Positions 1 through 6,807 of a stretch of 17,579 bases of DNA are shown here, piece by piece. How positions within the stretch are numbered: position 1 is the stretch's first letter; every line of letters begins with the position of its first letter. Under the pieces are notes generated by a model. It made no database searches. It had not been told where the DNA came from and was given only the letters and a program-made list of their open reading frames with translations. Made by a program: the position numbers and the translations under genes. The stretch is taken from positions 1 through 17,579 of the forward strand of contig JAUMYC010000026.1 of assembly GCA_030528845.1 (NCBI GenBank). The letters run 5' to 3'. Source of the stretch: Eubacteriales bacterium. Lineage in GTDB: Bacteria > Bacillota_A > Clostridia > Christensenellales > Aristaeellaceae.

Positions 1-302
1 TCCATGGAGGAGCCGCCGCCGATGGCGATGATGAAATCCGCGCCGGAGGCCTTGTAGGCGGCCACGCCGGTCTGCACGTTTTCGATGGTGGGGTTGGGCT
101 TGATGTTGCTGTAGACCTCATAGGCCATGCCGGCCTTGTCCAGCAGGTCGGTCACCTTCGCGGTCACGCCGAACTTGATCAGGTCCGGATCGGAGCAGAC
201 GAACGCCTTGGCAAAGCCGCGGGCCTGCGCCTCGGGCACGATGTTCTCGATGGCGCCCTTGCCGTGATAGGAGATGGGGTTGAGCACGATGCGGTTGGAC
301 AT
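1..302 (-). CDS. fucO: Iron-containing alcohol dehydrogenase, lactaldehyde reductase (FucO-like), N-terminal part
   Basis: Only the first 100 codons are present; the rest lies beyond the left edge. FucO-type enzymes interconvert lactaldehyde and 1,2-propanediol with NAD(H) in the cytoplasm, as part of fucose and rhamnose fermentation. The visible part starts MSNRIVLNPISYHGKGAI, has the group III alcohol dehydrogenase pattern SNIKPNPTIENV at about residues 65-76, and ends in the nucleotide-binding GGGSS (95-99). The metal-binding domain is not in the window. The ATG is preceded by AAAGGAGG at good spacing. The gene is divergent from the esterase. The N-terminus resembles FucO more than butanol dehydrogenases, but substrate choice among iron alcohol dehydrogenases cannot be settled from this fragment. 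Confidence 0.82.
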   Translation of the reverse strand, partial: MSNRIVLNPISYHGKGAIENIVPEAQARGFAKAFVCSDPDLIKFGVTAKVTDLLDKAGMAYEVYSNIKPNPTIENVQTGVAAYKASGADFIIAIGGGSSM

Positions 303-381
303 GGTGGTTTTCCTCCTTTATGAAGCCTCGCCTCGACGGCGAGCGGTTAGATGAACCCGGAACCATTTCGTTCCAGTATTT

Positions 382-411
382 ATAATACCCCAAATCGCCC
401 GGTAAAAACAA
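382..411 (-). promoter_or_regulatory. Sigma-A promoter for fucO
   Basis: On the minus strand TTGTTT (406-411) and TATTAT (382-387) are separated by 18 bases, about 80 bases upstream of the fucO start. A short dyad, GTATT-TAT-AATAC (376-388), overlaps the -10 box and might be an operator, but it is too short to be sure. Confidence 0.55.
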
Positions 412-442
412 GGGGAAATTCATCCCGCGCGCCCCTTTCCCT

Positions 443-471
443 TTGACCGGGGGCCGATTTGGCGGTATACT
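443..471 (+). promoter_or_regulatory. Sigma-A promoter for the esterase gene
   Basis: TTGACC (443-448) and TATACT (466-471) have a 17-base spacer. Transcription would begin near 478, which excludes the longer reading frame opening at 443 and supports the GTG start at 506. Confidence 0.7.
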
Positions 472-505
472 GGCCCTATCGACCCGCAAAAAAGGAGGAC
501 TGCCT

Positions 506-1210
506 GTGCAGACGATCGAGCTCGGCACCAAGCGCGTGCATATCTTCCTGCCCGAACGACGGGCGCGCCTGCGCCTCTGGACGCACATGGCCCCGGACGA
601 GGCGCAGCTGCTGTTCGATGCGGCCGGCGGAGCCGCCGCGGTTTTCGCCGCCGACGGCCACGACTGGAACGCGGACCTCTCCCCGTGGCCCGCGCCCGCC
701 TGCTTTAAGGGCGGCGAAGCCTTCGCAGGCAGAGGGCCGGAGCATCTGCGCTGGCTTGCGCAGGCCGTGGAAGCCGCCGAACGCGCGGCGGACATGCCGC
801 AGGATGCGCCCCGCGCGCTGCTGGGCTATTCCCTCGCCGGGCTGTTCGCCCTCTGGGCCGCGCTCGAAACGCCCCTGTTCGACGCGGCGGCCTCTGTGTC
901 CGGCTCGCTCTGGTACGACGGCTTCGAGGAATACCTGCGCGCGCATGCAGATCGCTTTTCGGGCAGAGCCTTTTACTTCTCTCTGGGCGACAAAGAGGCC
1001 CGCACGCGCAACGCGCGCCTCGCCCCGGTGCAGGAGCGCACGCAGGCCGCCTGCGCCCTCGCCACCTCCTGCGGCGCAAGGGCGCTGTTTGAGCTCAACC
1101 CGGGCAACCATTTTCAGGACCCGGCGGGCCGCTGTGCGCGCGCGGTTAAATGGCTGCTGCCTGAACGCAGCACGCAAAAAGAACCGGCGAAAAAGGGCGG
1201 GACGTCATAA
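506..1210 (+). CDS. Alpha/beta-hydrolase, putative esterase family
   Basis: This 234-residue protein looks like a small alpha/beta-hydrolase of the putative-esterase group (PF00756/COG2819-like), enzymes that hydrolyse carboxylic esters. A nucleophile elbow GYSLAG places the serine at 109. The segment SLGDKEA offers an acid (D162) and PGNHF offers the histidine (H202), so the Ser-Asp-His order is right. There is no signal peptide, so it should be cytoplasmic. The GTG start is chosen because AAAGGAGGA lies a few bases upstream and the promoter's -10 box lies inside the longer frame. The C-terminal tail is lysine-rich (QKEPAKKGG). The substrate cannot be told. It is a single gene, with no neighbour suggesting siderophore or glucan ester cleavage. 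Confidence 0.75.
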   Translation: MQTIELGTKRVHIFLPERRARLRLWTHMAPDEAQLLFDAAGGAAAVFAADGHDWNADLSPWPAPACFKGGEAFAGRGPEHLRWLAQAVEAAERAADMPQDAPRALLGYSLAGLFALWAALETPLFDAAASVSGSLWYDGFEEYLRAHADRFSGRAFYFSLGDKEARTRNARLAPVQERTQAACALATSCGARALFELNPGNHFQDPAGRCARAVKWLLPERSTQKEPAKKGGTS

Positions 1211-1285
1211 AGTAGCTATGCGATAAGATCTGCTAAACACTACACCCTTCGGTGCAGTGCGTATTATGCGGGTTTGCACCGCACC

Positions 1286-1393
1286 AAAGCCTCCCCTGTG
1301 TAAGGGGAGGTGTCCCGCAGGGGCGGAGGGGTTGTCGAACCCTCCGTCCGTTTCGCCGACAGCTCCCTTTGCACAAGGGAGCCGCCAATGCGC
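1286..1393. repeat. Palindromic intergenic element with terminal inverted repeats
   Basis: The left end (from 1287) and the reverse complement of the right end (to about 1383) match at about 21 of 27 bases, and each end is itself a hairpin (CTCCCCTGTGTAAGGGGAG on the left, CTCCCTTTGCACAAGGGAG on the right). A GC-rich middle lies between. I recognise this layout from dispersed non-coding repeats in gut Clostridia, probably a MITE-like unit; that is recollection, not a search. Just before it, GGTGCAGTGC (1251-1260) and GCACCGCACC (1276-1285) form another hairpin with one mismatch. No gene is visible in 1211-1489. Confidence 0.6.
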
Positions 1394-1400
1394 CGTAAGA

Positions 1401-1434
1401 AAACCGGCCTGTGATCGTAATCACAGGTCGGTTT
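1401..1434 (-). terminator. Terminator of gpr, possibly bidirectional
   Basis: Two 15-base arms (1401-1415 and 1420-1434) pair completely, counting one wobble, around a CGTA loop. Read on the minus strand the stem runs into TTTTCTT, a usable U-tract for gpr. On the plus strand there is no clean U-tract, so its value for the esterase is uncertain. Confidence 0.65.
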
Positions 1435-1489
1435 GACCGTTTTCCGGGCTCCCCGCCGAACGCCGGCTCTTTTTCTTTATTGAGCGGCT

Positions 1490-2422
1490 TCAGGTCTCCA
1501 TCATCGCGGCGATCTCCCTGTCGGACAGGCCGGGGTGCAGCGCGCGGTTCAGCCCCGCAGCGACCGTCGCGGCGGCGTCCAGCACGAGCTGGTCCACCTC
1601 GCGCGGCGTGACGATCATCTCGCCCAGATCGCTGTGCAGAAGCTCCTGCGCCATGGCCTCGAGCGCCTGCTCGTGCGCGCCGGCCTCTTCACCGGAGAGC
1701 GCGTCCATCGCGTCGCGCACGATCGTCGCCGCGTGCACGACCATCGGCACGCCGATGGCGATCACGGGCACGCCCAGCGTTTCGATATCGAGCGCGCGCC
1801 GATGGTTGCCCACGCCGGAGCCGGGCTGGATGCCGGTGTCGGAGAGCTGGATCGTGGAGGCAAGGTGCGCGCATTCGCGCGCGGAGAGCGCGTCCACGGC
1901 GATCACCGCGCGGGGCCGCACGGCCTCGACGAGCCCGGAAACGAGCTCCACCGTCTCCATGCCCGTCACGCCGAGCACGCCCGGCGCAATGGCGCACACG
2001 CAGCGCATGCGCTCGTTCACTCTCTCGGGCAGCTCGCGGAACATGTGCCGCGTCACCAGCGTCCTGTCCGCCACGAGCGGGCCGAGGCTGTCCGGCGTCA
2101 CCTCCCTGTTGCCCAGCCCGACCACCAGCACGGGCTCGGCCGGGTCTTCCCACGGCGGCAACAGGCGCGCGAGCTCCTCGCCGAGCACGGCGCCGGCCGA
2201 ATGGCGCAGCATGGCATCCCGTCCGCGCCCCTGCGGAACGGTGATGGTGATATAGCTGCCCTGCCGCTTGCCCAGCAGCCGCTCCCCCTCGCCGTCCTCG
2301 ATGCACACCTCCGTCACCTGCACCTCGCCCTGCTCCCATGTGTTCACGCGCACGCCTTCGAGCCCGCGCCCGCTGTGTGCGCCGTAGGATTCCATCGCAA
2401 GATCCGTGCGGATCTGCCGCAT
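1490..2422 (-). CDS. gpr: Spore germination protease GPR
   Basis: GPR degrades the small acid-soluble proteins that coat DNA in the spore when germination begins (MEROPS A25). The 310-residue product carries the family signatures: IRTDLAME at 4-11, VTPDSLGP around D111, [11 protein letters not shown] at 147-157, VDALSAR around D177, [16 protein letters not shown] at 191-206, [10 protein letters not shown] at 217-226, and VTPREVD near the C-terminus. D111 and D177 are each 16 residues below Asp127 and Asp193 of the Bacillus enzyme. The region between about 240 and 255 is shorter than in Bacillus, which explains the small size. I start it at the ATG at 2422, behind GAGAGGGG, not at the longer ORF start at 2518. 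A sigma-G promoter would be expected, but I find only a weak GCATG plus CAGGATA pair on the minus strand. It is divergent from the SRP RNA gene. Confidence 0.93.
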   Translation of the reverse strand: MRQIRTDLAMESYGAHSGRGLEGVRVNTWEQGEVQVTEVCIEDGEGERLLGKRQGSYITITVPQGRGRDAMLRHSAGAVLGEELARLLPPWEDPAEPVLVVGLGNREVTPDSLGPLVADRTLVTRHMFRELPERVNERMRCVCAIAPGVLGVTGMETVELVSGLVEAVRPRAVIAVDALSARECAHLASTIQLSDTGIQPGSGVGNHRRALDIETLGVPVIAIGVPMVVHAATIVRDAMDALSGEEAGAHEQALEAMAQELLHSDLGEMIVTPREVDQLVLDAAATVAAGLNRALHPGLSDREIAAMMET

Positions 2423-2519
2423 AAGAAAACACCCCTCTCTTCCGCGCTGTTCCTTCGGCGCTATCCTGCCCGACAAGGGCGCGGCGCATGCATGTGCGCA
2501 AATGTTAATGTTGGGCATG

Positions 2520-2548
2520 TTGCTTTTCGCCCCCGGCTGTGCTATACT
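2520..2548 (+). promoter_or_regulatory. Sigma-A promoter for the SRP RNA gene
   Basis: TTGCTT (2520-2525) and TATACT (2543-2548) have a 17-base spacer and lie just before the RNA's 5' end. Confidence 0.72.
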
Positions 2549-2554
2549 GCTTCT

Positions 2555-2687
2555 GTTCCACGGGCAATGACAGTCGGGCCCCGTGCGGCGGTGCAGCGTG
2601 AAGCATGTCAGGGCCGGAAGGCAGCAGCATTAAGCGTTTTGTATCGCGCGCCGCGGGAAGCCTGGCTCGAGTCCGTGGGGCCTTTTT
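2555..2687 (+). ncRNA. ffs: Signal recognition particle RNA, small bacterial type
   Basis: This RNA binds Ffh and forms the signal recognition particle that targets nascent membrane proteins to FtsY and the translocon. The diagnostic helix-8 core GTCAGGGCCGGAAGGCAGCA lies at 2607-2626, with GCAT (2603-2606) and AGCATTAAGC closing the apical hairpin. GCGGCG near 2585-2590 can pair with CGCCGC near 2649-2654. CCACGG (2558-2563) pairs with CCGTGG (2673-2678) to close the molecule. The 3' end runs into TTTTT at 2683-2687. At about 125-130 bases it is the short form, without room for the Alu domain of the longer Bacillus RNA. Exact ends are inferred from the promoter and closing helix. Confidence 0.9.
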
Positions 2688-2712
2688 CACAGGAACCCCT
2701 TTTTACCAAGCG

Positions 2713-2758
2713 CACCCGCAAGACCGCCCAAGGCGGGTTGCAGGTGTTTTTTCTTTTT
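2713..2758 (+). terminator. Terminator-like hairpin between SRP RNA and glyA
   Basis: CACC/GGTG, GCAA/TTGC and CCGCC/GGCGG pair in order, with one C-A mismatch and a small internal loop, around a CAA loop. The stem is followed directly by TTTTTTCTTTTT. It can end the SRP transcript, or act as an attenuator for glyA, since I see no promoter between it and glyA. Confidence 0.75.
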
Positions 2759-2803
2759 CCAAGCGCAAAACCGCGCACCGAGAAGCAAAGGAGGACGGAA
2801 ACC

Positions 2804-4045
2804 ATGACGATGCAATACGACGCCCTGCGCGCAGCAGACCCCCAGATCGCCGCGGCTCTGGACGAGGAGCTCAAGCGCCAGAGAGAGCATATCGAGCTGA
2901 TCGCCTCGGAAAACTTTGTTTCGCCCGCGGTCATGCAGGCCATGGGCTCGCATCTGACCAACAAATACGCCGAGGGCTACCCCGGCAAGCGCTATTACGG
3001 CGGCTGCTATGCGGTCGACGTGGCCGAGAACATCGCTCGGGACCGCGCCAAGGAGCTCTTCGGCGCGGAGCACGCCAACGTGCAGCCCCATTCCGGCGCG
3101 CAGGCCAACACCGCCGTCTACTTCGCCCTGCTCGAGCCCGGCGACACCGTCATGGGCATGGACCTCTCCAACGGCGGGCATCTGACCCACGGAAGCCCCG
3201 TGAACATCTCCGGCAAGTATTTCAATTTTATCTCCTACGGCGTCTCCGACGAGAACGAGCAGATCGACTATGACATGGTGCTGCAAAAGGCGGTCGAATG
3301 CAAGCCGAAGCTGATCGTCGCCGGCGCGAGCGCCTATCCCCGCGCCATCGATTTCAAAAAATTCCGCGAGGCGGCGGACGCCTGCGGCGCGCTGCTGATG
3401 GTCGATATGGCGCATATCGCCGGCCTTGTGGCCGCGGGCGAGCACGACAACCCCGTGCCCTATGCCGACGTCGTGACCACCACCACGCACAAGACCCTGC
3501 GCGGCCCGCGCGGCGGCCTGATCCTCTGCAAGGAAAAATACGCCAAGGCCATCGACAAGGCCATCTTCCCCGGCACGCAGGGCGGCCCGCTGATGCACAC
3601 CATCGCGGCCAAGGCCGTGTGCTTCGGCGAGGCGCTGCAGCCCGAGTTTAAGGAATATCAGCGCCGGATCGTGCGCAACGCAAAGGCCCTCGCCCATGGG
3701 CTGACCGAGCGCGGCCTGCGCCTCGTCTCCGGCGGCACGGACAACCACCTCATGCTCGTGGACCTCACCGCCACGGGCCGCACGGGCAAGGCCGTGGAAG
3801 AGCTGCTCGACCGCGCCAACATCACCTGCAACAAGAACACCATCCCCAACGAAAAGCGCTCGCCCTTCGTCACCAGCGGCGTGAGGCTGGGCACCCCCGC
3901 CGTTACCTCCCGCGGCATGAACGAGGCCGATATGGACCTGATCGCCCGGTTCATCGCCGAAGTCGCCTTCCAGGGCGAGGAGGCCCTCGACGGCGTGCGC
4001 GGCCGCGTGCTCGAGCTGCTCGCCCGCTATCCGCTCTACGAATGA
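2804..4045 (+). CDS. glyA: Serine hydroxymethyltransferase
   Basis: This PLP enzyme converts serine and tetrahydrofolate to glycine and 5,10-methylene-tetrahydrofolate in the cytoplasm, supplying one-carbon units. The 413-residue length is normal. Visible signatures are [12 protein letters not shown] near the N-terminus, [24 protein letters not shown], the [17 protein letters not shown] segment, [13 protein letters not shown], and the PLP site [14 protein letters not shown] with Schiff-base lysine K230 (AAG at 3491). [11 protein letters not shown] and the C-terminal [15 protein letters not shown] are intact. The ATG at 2804 is chosen because AAAGGAGG lies at 2787-2794; an ATG two codons later is in frame but farther from it. 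The gene follows the SRP RNA and its hairpin with no promoter visible between them. A bidirectional terminator follows. Confidence 0.97.
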   Translation: MTMQYDALRAADPQIAAALDEELKRQREHIELIASENFVSPAVMQAMGSHLTNKYAEGYPGKRYYGGCYAVDVAENIARDRAKELFGAEHANVQPHSGAQANTAVYFALLEPGDTVMGMDLSNGGHLTHGSPVNISGKYFNFISYGVSDENEQIDYDMVLQKAVECKPKLIVAGASAYPRAIDFKKFREAADACGALLMVDMAHIAGLVAAGEHDNPVPYADVVTTTTHKTLRGPRGGLILCKEKYAKAIDKAIFPGTQGGPLMHTIAAKAVCFGEALQPEFKEYQRRIVRNAKALAHGLTERGLRLVSGGTDNHLMLVDLTATGRTGKAVEELLDRANITCNKNTIPNEKRSPFVTSGVRLGTPAVTSRGMNEADMDLIARFIAEVAFQGEEALDGVRGRVLELLARYPLYE

Positions 4046-4068
4046 CCCCGCTTCCCGCATAAAAAAAG

Positions 4069-4115
4069 AACGCCTCTGCGAAGGAAACGCTTTCGCAGAG
4101 GCGTTTTTGTTTTTT
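4069..4115. terminator. Bidirectional terminator between glyA and the flippase-like gene
   Basis: CGCCTCTGCGAA (4071-4082) pairs perfectly with TTCGCAGAGGCG (4092-4103). TTTTTGTTTTTT follows on the plus strand, and a run of A at 4061-4067 gives T's on the minus strand. It serves both convergent genes. Confidence 0.9.
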
Positions 4116-4130
4116 AGGCATACGCCGCGC

Positions 4131-5156
4131 TCAGGGGCGGCGGCGCAGGCTGCGCACGCCGTCGAGCACGATCGTCAGCCCGCCGACGAGCATCGTGAGA
4201 TAGAAGGTGAAAAAGCGCCAGGAGAAGAGCATACCCACGCGGCAGCTCTCCGGCACGACCACATGCAGCATCAGGAAGAACAGGCCCTCCTGCGCGCCGC
4301 TCGCGCCGGGCAGCGGCACAAAGGAGACCGTCTGATAGAGCAGCAGCTGGATGGTCACCAGCTGGAAAAAGCTCGCGCCGCTCAGGCCGAAGGCGTGATA
4401 CAGCGCCCAGATGATGCAGGAATAGGACGCCACCTGCAGGGCGGAGAGCGCGAACATCGCCAGCATGTCCAGCGGCCTGTCGCGCACCGTGGCCATGGCC
4501 TGCAGATAGCCCTCCACCTGTCTGCTCACGCGCCGCTCCAGCGTAGGCCGGTCCTTGATCAGGCGCAGCCTTTCGCCCACGCGCATCGTCAGGCGCATGA
4601 TCGCCCGCACAGCCCTGCGGCTGATGAGCAGCAGCAGCACCGCCGCCACGACGACCGCGTTGATGGCAAAGCCCAGCGCGACCAGAAAATAGGACGAGCC
4701 GACCGTCTCGCGCACAAAATCGTAATGCAGCCCCAAAAACAGCCCGGCCAGCAGCAAAAGCATGCTCTGAAAGCCCACGAACTTGACCAGCACGCCGCTG
4801 GCGCTCAGGCTCACGGGCACGCCCTCCTTATGCAGGTGGTACATCTGCATGGGCTGGCCGCCGGAGGCCGCGGGCGTGACGCCGGAATAAAACAGGCCGA
4901 TGATGGAGGCGTGAAACGCCGCGCCAAAGCGCACCTGCACGCCCTGCCGGGCGAGATAAAATTTCATCGTATAGGCGCGCGAGCCCACGAACGCCAGCCA
5001 GAACAGCCCGGCCAGCAGCTCCCACCGCCAGTCCATGCTGCGCAGCGCCGCGACCGTGTCGGCCCAGTTGCCCTCGCGCATAGCAAAGAGCACCACGATG
5101 GCGATCGTCAGCAATATAAACAGCACGCCGCCGTAGCGCTTCAAAAAACCCTTCAT
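4131..5156 (-). CDS. Flippase-like integral membrane protein (lysylphosphatidylglycerol synthase TM-region family)
   Basis: This 341-residue polytopic protein belongs to the UPF0104/PF03706 family, which forms the membrane half of MprF and related lipid flippases. There is no cytosolic aminoacyl-transferase domain, so it is not a full lysyl-phosphatidylglycerol synthase. I count about eight hydrophobic segments, the first at about 8-27. Family landmarks are the loop SGVTPAASGGQPMQMYHLHKEG (about 92-113; a glycine/proline-rich turn then a charged end) and FVPLPGASGAQEG in the C-terminal half. The ATG lies just behind GAGGG. The gene stands alone with its own promoter and shares a terminator with glyA. 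The natural substrate, presumably a lipid or lipid-linked sugar, cannot be deduced. Confidence 0.85.
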   Translation of the reverse strand: MKGFLKRYGGVLFILLTIAIVVLFAMREGNWADTVAALRSMDWRWELLAGLFWLAFVGSRAYTMKFYLARQGVQVRFGAAFHASIIGLFYSGVTPAASGGQPMQMYHLHKEGVPVSLSASGVLVKFVGFQSMLLLLAGLFLGLHYDFVRETVGSSYFLVALGFAINAVVVAAVLLLLISRRAVRAIMRLTMRVGERLRLIKDRPTLERRVSRQVEGYLQAMATVRDRPLDMLAMFALSALQVASYSCIIWALYHAFGLSGASFFQLVTIQLLLYQTVSFVPLPGASGAQEGLFFLMLHVVVPESCRVGMLFSWRFFTFYLTMLVGGLTIVLDGVRSLRRRP

Positions 5157-5205
5157 ATTCCCTCACATGTACCGCCCTTTCCGGACGGCATACATCTCTG
5201 ATATT

Positions 5206-5234
5206 AATATACCGTTTCATTTTGTCGCAAACAA
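5206..5234 (-). promoter_or_regulatory. Sigma-A promoter for the flippase-like gene
   Basis: On the minus strand TTGTTT (5229-5234) and TATATT (5206-5211) have a 17-base spacer, about 50 bases before the start codon. Confidence 0.7.
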
Positions 5235-5277
5235 GCACAAAGGTGTGAAGTTACGTGTATTCCTCCGGCGCAGTCTA

Positions 5278-5286
5278 TGGTATAAT
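5278..5286 (+). promoter_or_regulatory. Extended -10 promoter for the URO-D-family gene
   Basis: TGG followed by a perfect TATAAT (5281-5286) is an extended -10 element; at the -35 position I see only TATTCC. Transcription from here would carry the whole tandem repeat in a leader of about 220 bases. Confidence 0.55.
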
Positions 5287-5289
5287 ACG

Positions 5290-5441
5290 GTTTAGAGATC
5301 CGCACGGCGGATTCCGGGTCGAAACCCCGCGTCAGCGTGGGTTTCGACAAACACAGGATAATGGGGTTTAGGAATCCGCACGGCGGATTCCGGGTCGAAA
5401 GCCCGCGTCAGCGTGGATTTCGACAAACACAGGATAATACT
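5290..5441 (+). repeat. 76-base tandem duplication, each copy with two hairpins
   Basis: Copy one is 5290-5365 and copy two 5366-5441; 69 of the first 73 positions agree. Each copy holds a small hairpin ATCCG-CACGG-CGGAT (5298-5312 in copy one) and a larger one. In copy one the larger hairpin has perfect 10-base arms, GTCGAAACCC (5318-5327) and GGGTTTCGAC (5339-5348). In copy two, two of the four differences fall on the two sides of one base pair of that stem (5401 and 5417), leaving a G-A mismatch. The copies lie between the promoter and the ribosome site of the next gene. They fill most of the 5157-5512 gap, where I see no gene. They may be a structured leader or a duplicated dispersed repeat. 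Confidence 0.85.
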
Positions 5442-5512
5442 TCTAACGTTGGCGCGGACGGCGAGACGGACAGGACGCGCCGCGTGGCACAGGATCTAAG
5501 GAGGGATACGCT

Positions 5513-6613
5513 GTGGCGATCGATCTGCAGGCCTTTTGGGCGGAGGACGCGCGCGCACACGAGAAGAACTGCTTTGCGCAGGCAAAACAGGCCGCGCTGG
5601 GCATCCGCATGAGCGGCGAGTGCGTGTACGAGGAATTGGGCGAAAAGGGAGACCCGTGGCTGCCGGAGGAAAAGGAGCGCGCGAAGGATCTCTATCGCAG
5701 GTATAACGACAAGGCGGAGCAGATCGTGGGCGTCCGCCTGCTGGATGAACACTTCTGGCCGGACGACGCCGAGTTCCCCTATGTCCGGCGCATCGGCGAG
5801 GTGTTCGGCGGGCGGTATATCATTCAGAATGGCACGGAATGGCTCGACAAATGCATAGAGGACGAAAAGCAGCTGGAAAAGGTGCTCGAACGGGTCGAGA
5901 AGATGGACTTTCGCGAGTTCATGCTGCCGGCAAACTGGGAGAGCGAGAAAAGGCGCATCTTCGAACAGTATGGCCGCAGGCCGCCCCTGTGCAGGCATAT
6001 CCGCGGGCCGGTCACGCAGGCCTGCTCGCTGATGGGCACGCAGGATTTTCTGTATTTCCTGATCGATGAGGACGAGCTGGCGCAGCGTTTTTCCGCAGCG
6101 ATCACGCGCGCGGCGCTGGAAATGGCGCGCGTGATGGACGAGGAGGCCGGCGCGGACGAAAAGAGCGAGCCGGGCTTCTCCTTCGCGGACGATAACTGCT
6201 GCCTGCTCTCGCCGGAGCTGTATGAAAAGTTCGGCTACCCGGTGCTGCGAGACGTATTTGCGCACTACAGCCCGAACAAGGACGACAAGCGCTATCAGCA
6301 CTCCGACAGCGCGATGGCGCATCTTTTGCCCATATTGGGCAGGCTCGACCTCAACGGAGTGAACTTCGGGCCGACGGTGCTCGTGCCGGAGATCCGCAAA
6401 TACCTGCCCAACGCGCGCATCGACGGCTGCATCGACCCGATGGCCTTTATGCGCAACGAGCGCGAGACGCTGCGCGCGCAGATGGAGCGCGACATCGCCG
6501 ACGCCTACCGCTACGGCGGCGTGAACATCGCCACGGCGGGCTCCATCAACAACGGCTCCTCGCTCGAATCGCTGCGCTTTTTGATGGAGATCATCTGGGA
6601 GCACAGGCGCTGA
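5513..6613 (+). CDS. Uroporphyrinogen decarboxylase family protein
   Basis: The 366-residue protein fits the URO-D/MtaA fold family (PF01208). Besides HemE, this family includes corrinoid-dependent methyltransferases and many uncharacterised proteins in anaerobes. FADDNCCLLSPELYEKFGYPVL (D226-D227 and following) matches the family's acid-acid-x-LLSPE-x-Y-x-x-F motif. HSDSAMAHLLPILGRL (H263 and following) occupies the place of the usual histidine metal-site segment, but the expected Cys after that His is a Ser. It lacks the HemE N-terminal hallmark, so heme synthesis is unlikely. The GTG start is supported by AAGGAGGG at about 5499-5506. It heads a same-strand run with an MFS transporter and G1P dehydrogenase. 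No corrinoid protein or MtaB partner is next to it, so its substrate is unknown. Confidence 0.78.
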   Translation: MAIDLQAFWAEDARAHEKNCFAQAKQAALGIRMSGECVYEELGEKGDPWLPEEKERAKDLYRRYNDKAEQIVGVRLLDEHFWPDDAEFPYVRRIGEVFGGRYIIQNGTEWLDKCIEDEKQLEKVLERVEKMDFREFMLPANWESEKRRIFEQYGRRPPLCRHIRGPVTQACSLMGTQDFLYFLIDEDELAQRFSAAITRAALEMARVMDEEAGADEKSEPGFSFADDNCCLLSPELYEKFGYPVLRDVFAHYSPNKDDKRYQHSDSAMAHLLPILGRLDLNGVNFGPTVLVPEIRKYLPNARIDGCIDPMAFMRNERETLRAQMERDIADAYRYGGVNIATAGSINNGSSLESLRFLMEIIWEHRR

Positions 6614-6622
6614 CCGGGGAAA

Positions 6623-6735
6623 GGCGGGGGCTCCGCCCCCTGCACCCCCGCCAAAGGGGCGCCGCCCCTCCGGACACCCCGGCAGGGGCTCCGCCCCTGC
6701 ACCCCGCTCAAGGGCTGCTCCCTTGAGAATCCTGC
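6623..6735. repeat. Cluster of four GC-rich hairpins
   Basis: Four perfect stems stand in line: GGGGGC-TCC-GCCCCC (6626-6640), AGGGGC-GCC-GCCCCT (6655-6669), CAGGGGC-TCC-GCCCCTG (6683-6699) and TCAAGGG-CTGCT-CCCTTGA (6708-6726). CACCCCG-like linkers recur between them. It resembles the REP-like palindromic units of GC-rich Clostridia. With no U-tract it is not a normal terminator, but in an mRNA joining the URO-D-family and MFS genes it would be a strong structure. Confidence 0.7.
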
Positions 6736-6807
6736 CGCGATCTGCGCAGAGCGGATGCATAGATAAAACAACGCAAGAAAACAAACAAACGAAAGAAGGA
6801 CAAGACA

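Noticed and set aside
443..505. Upstream start for the esterase
   Set aside because: The segment contains the -35 and -10 boxes of the gene's own promoter, so it cannot be translated from that transcript.
1535..2803. Long N-terminal extension of glyA through the gpr region
   Set aside because: It is antisense to gpr and runs through the SRP RNA. glyA has a proper ribosome site and ATG at 2804 matching the family N-terminus.
4107..5201. 364-codon plus-strand frame opposite the flippase-like gene
   Set aside because: It is a Gln/His/Arg-rich antisense product without a ribosome site; the minus-strand gene has membrane segments and family motifs.
5290..5441. CRISPR-like array
   Set aside because: There are only two units, directly adjacent with no spacers, and no cas genes.
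5337..5612. Open frame across the tandem repeat (GFRNPHGGFRV-type product)
   Set aside because: It is open only because the 76-base repeat is read twice. It has no ribosome site and overlaps the promoter-to-gene leader of the URO-D-family gene.
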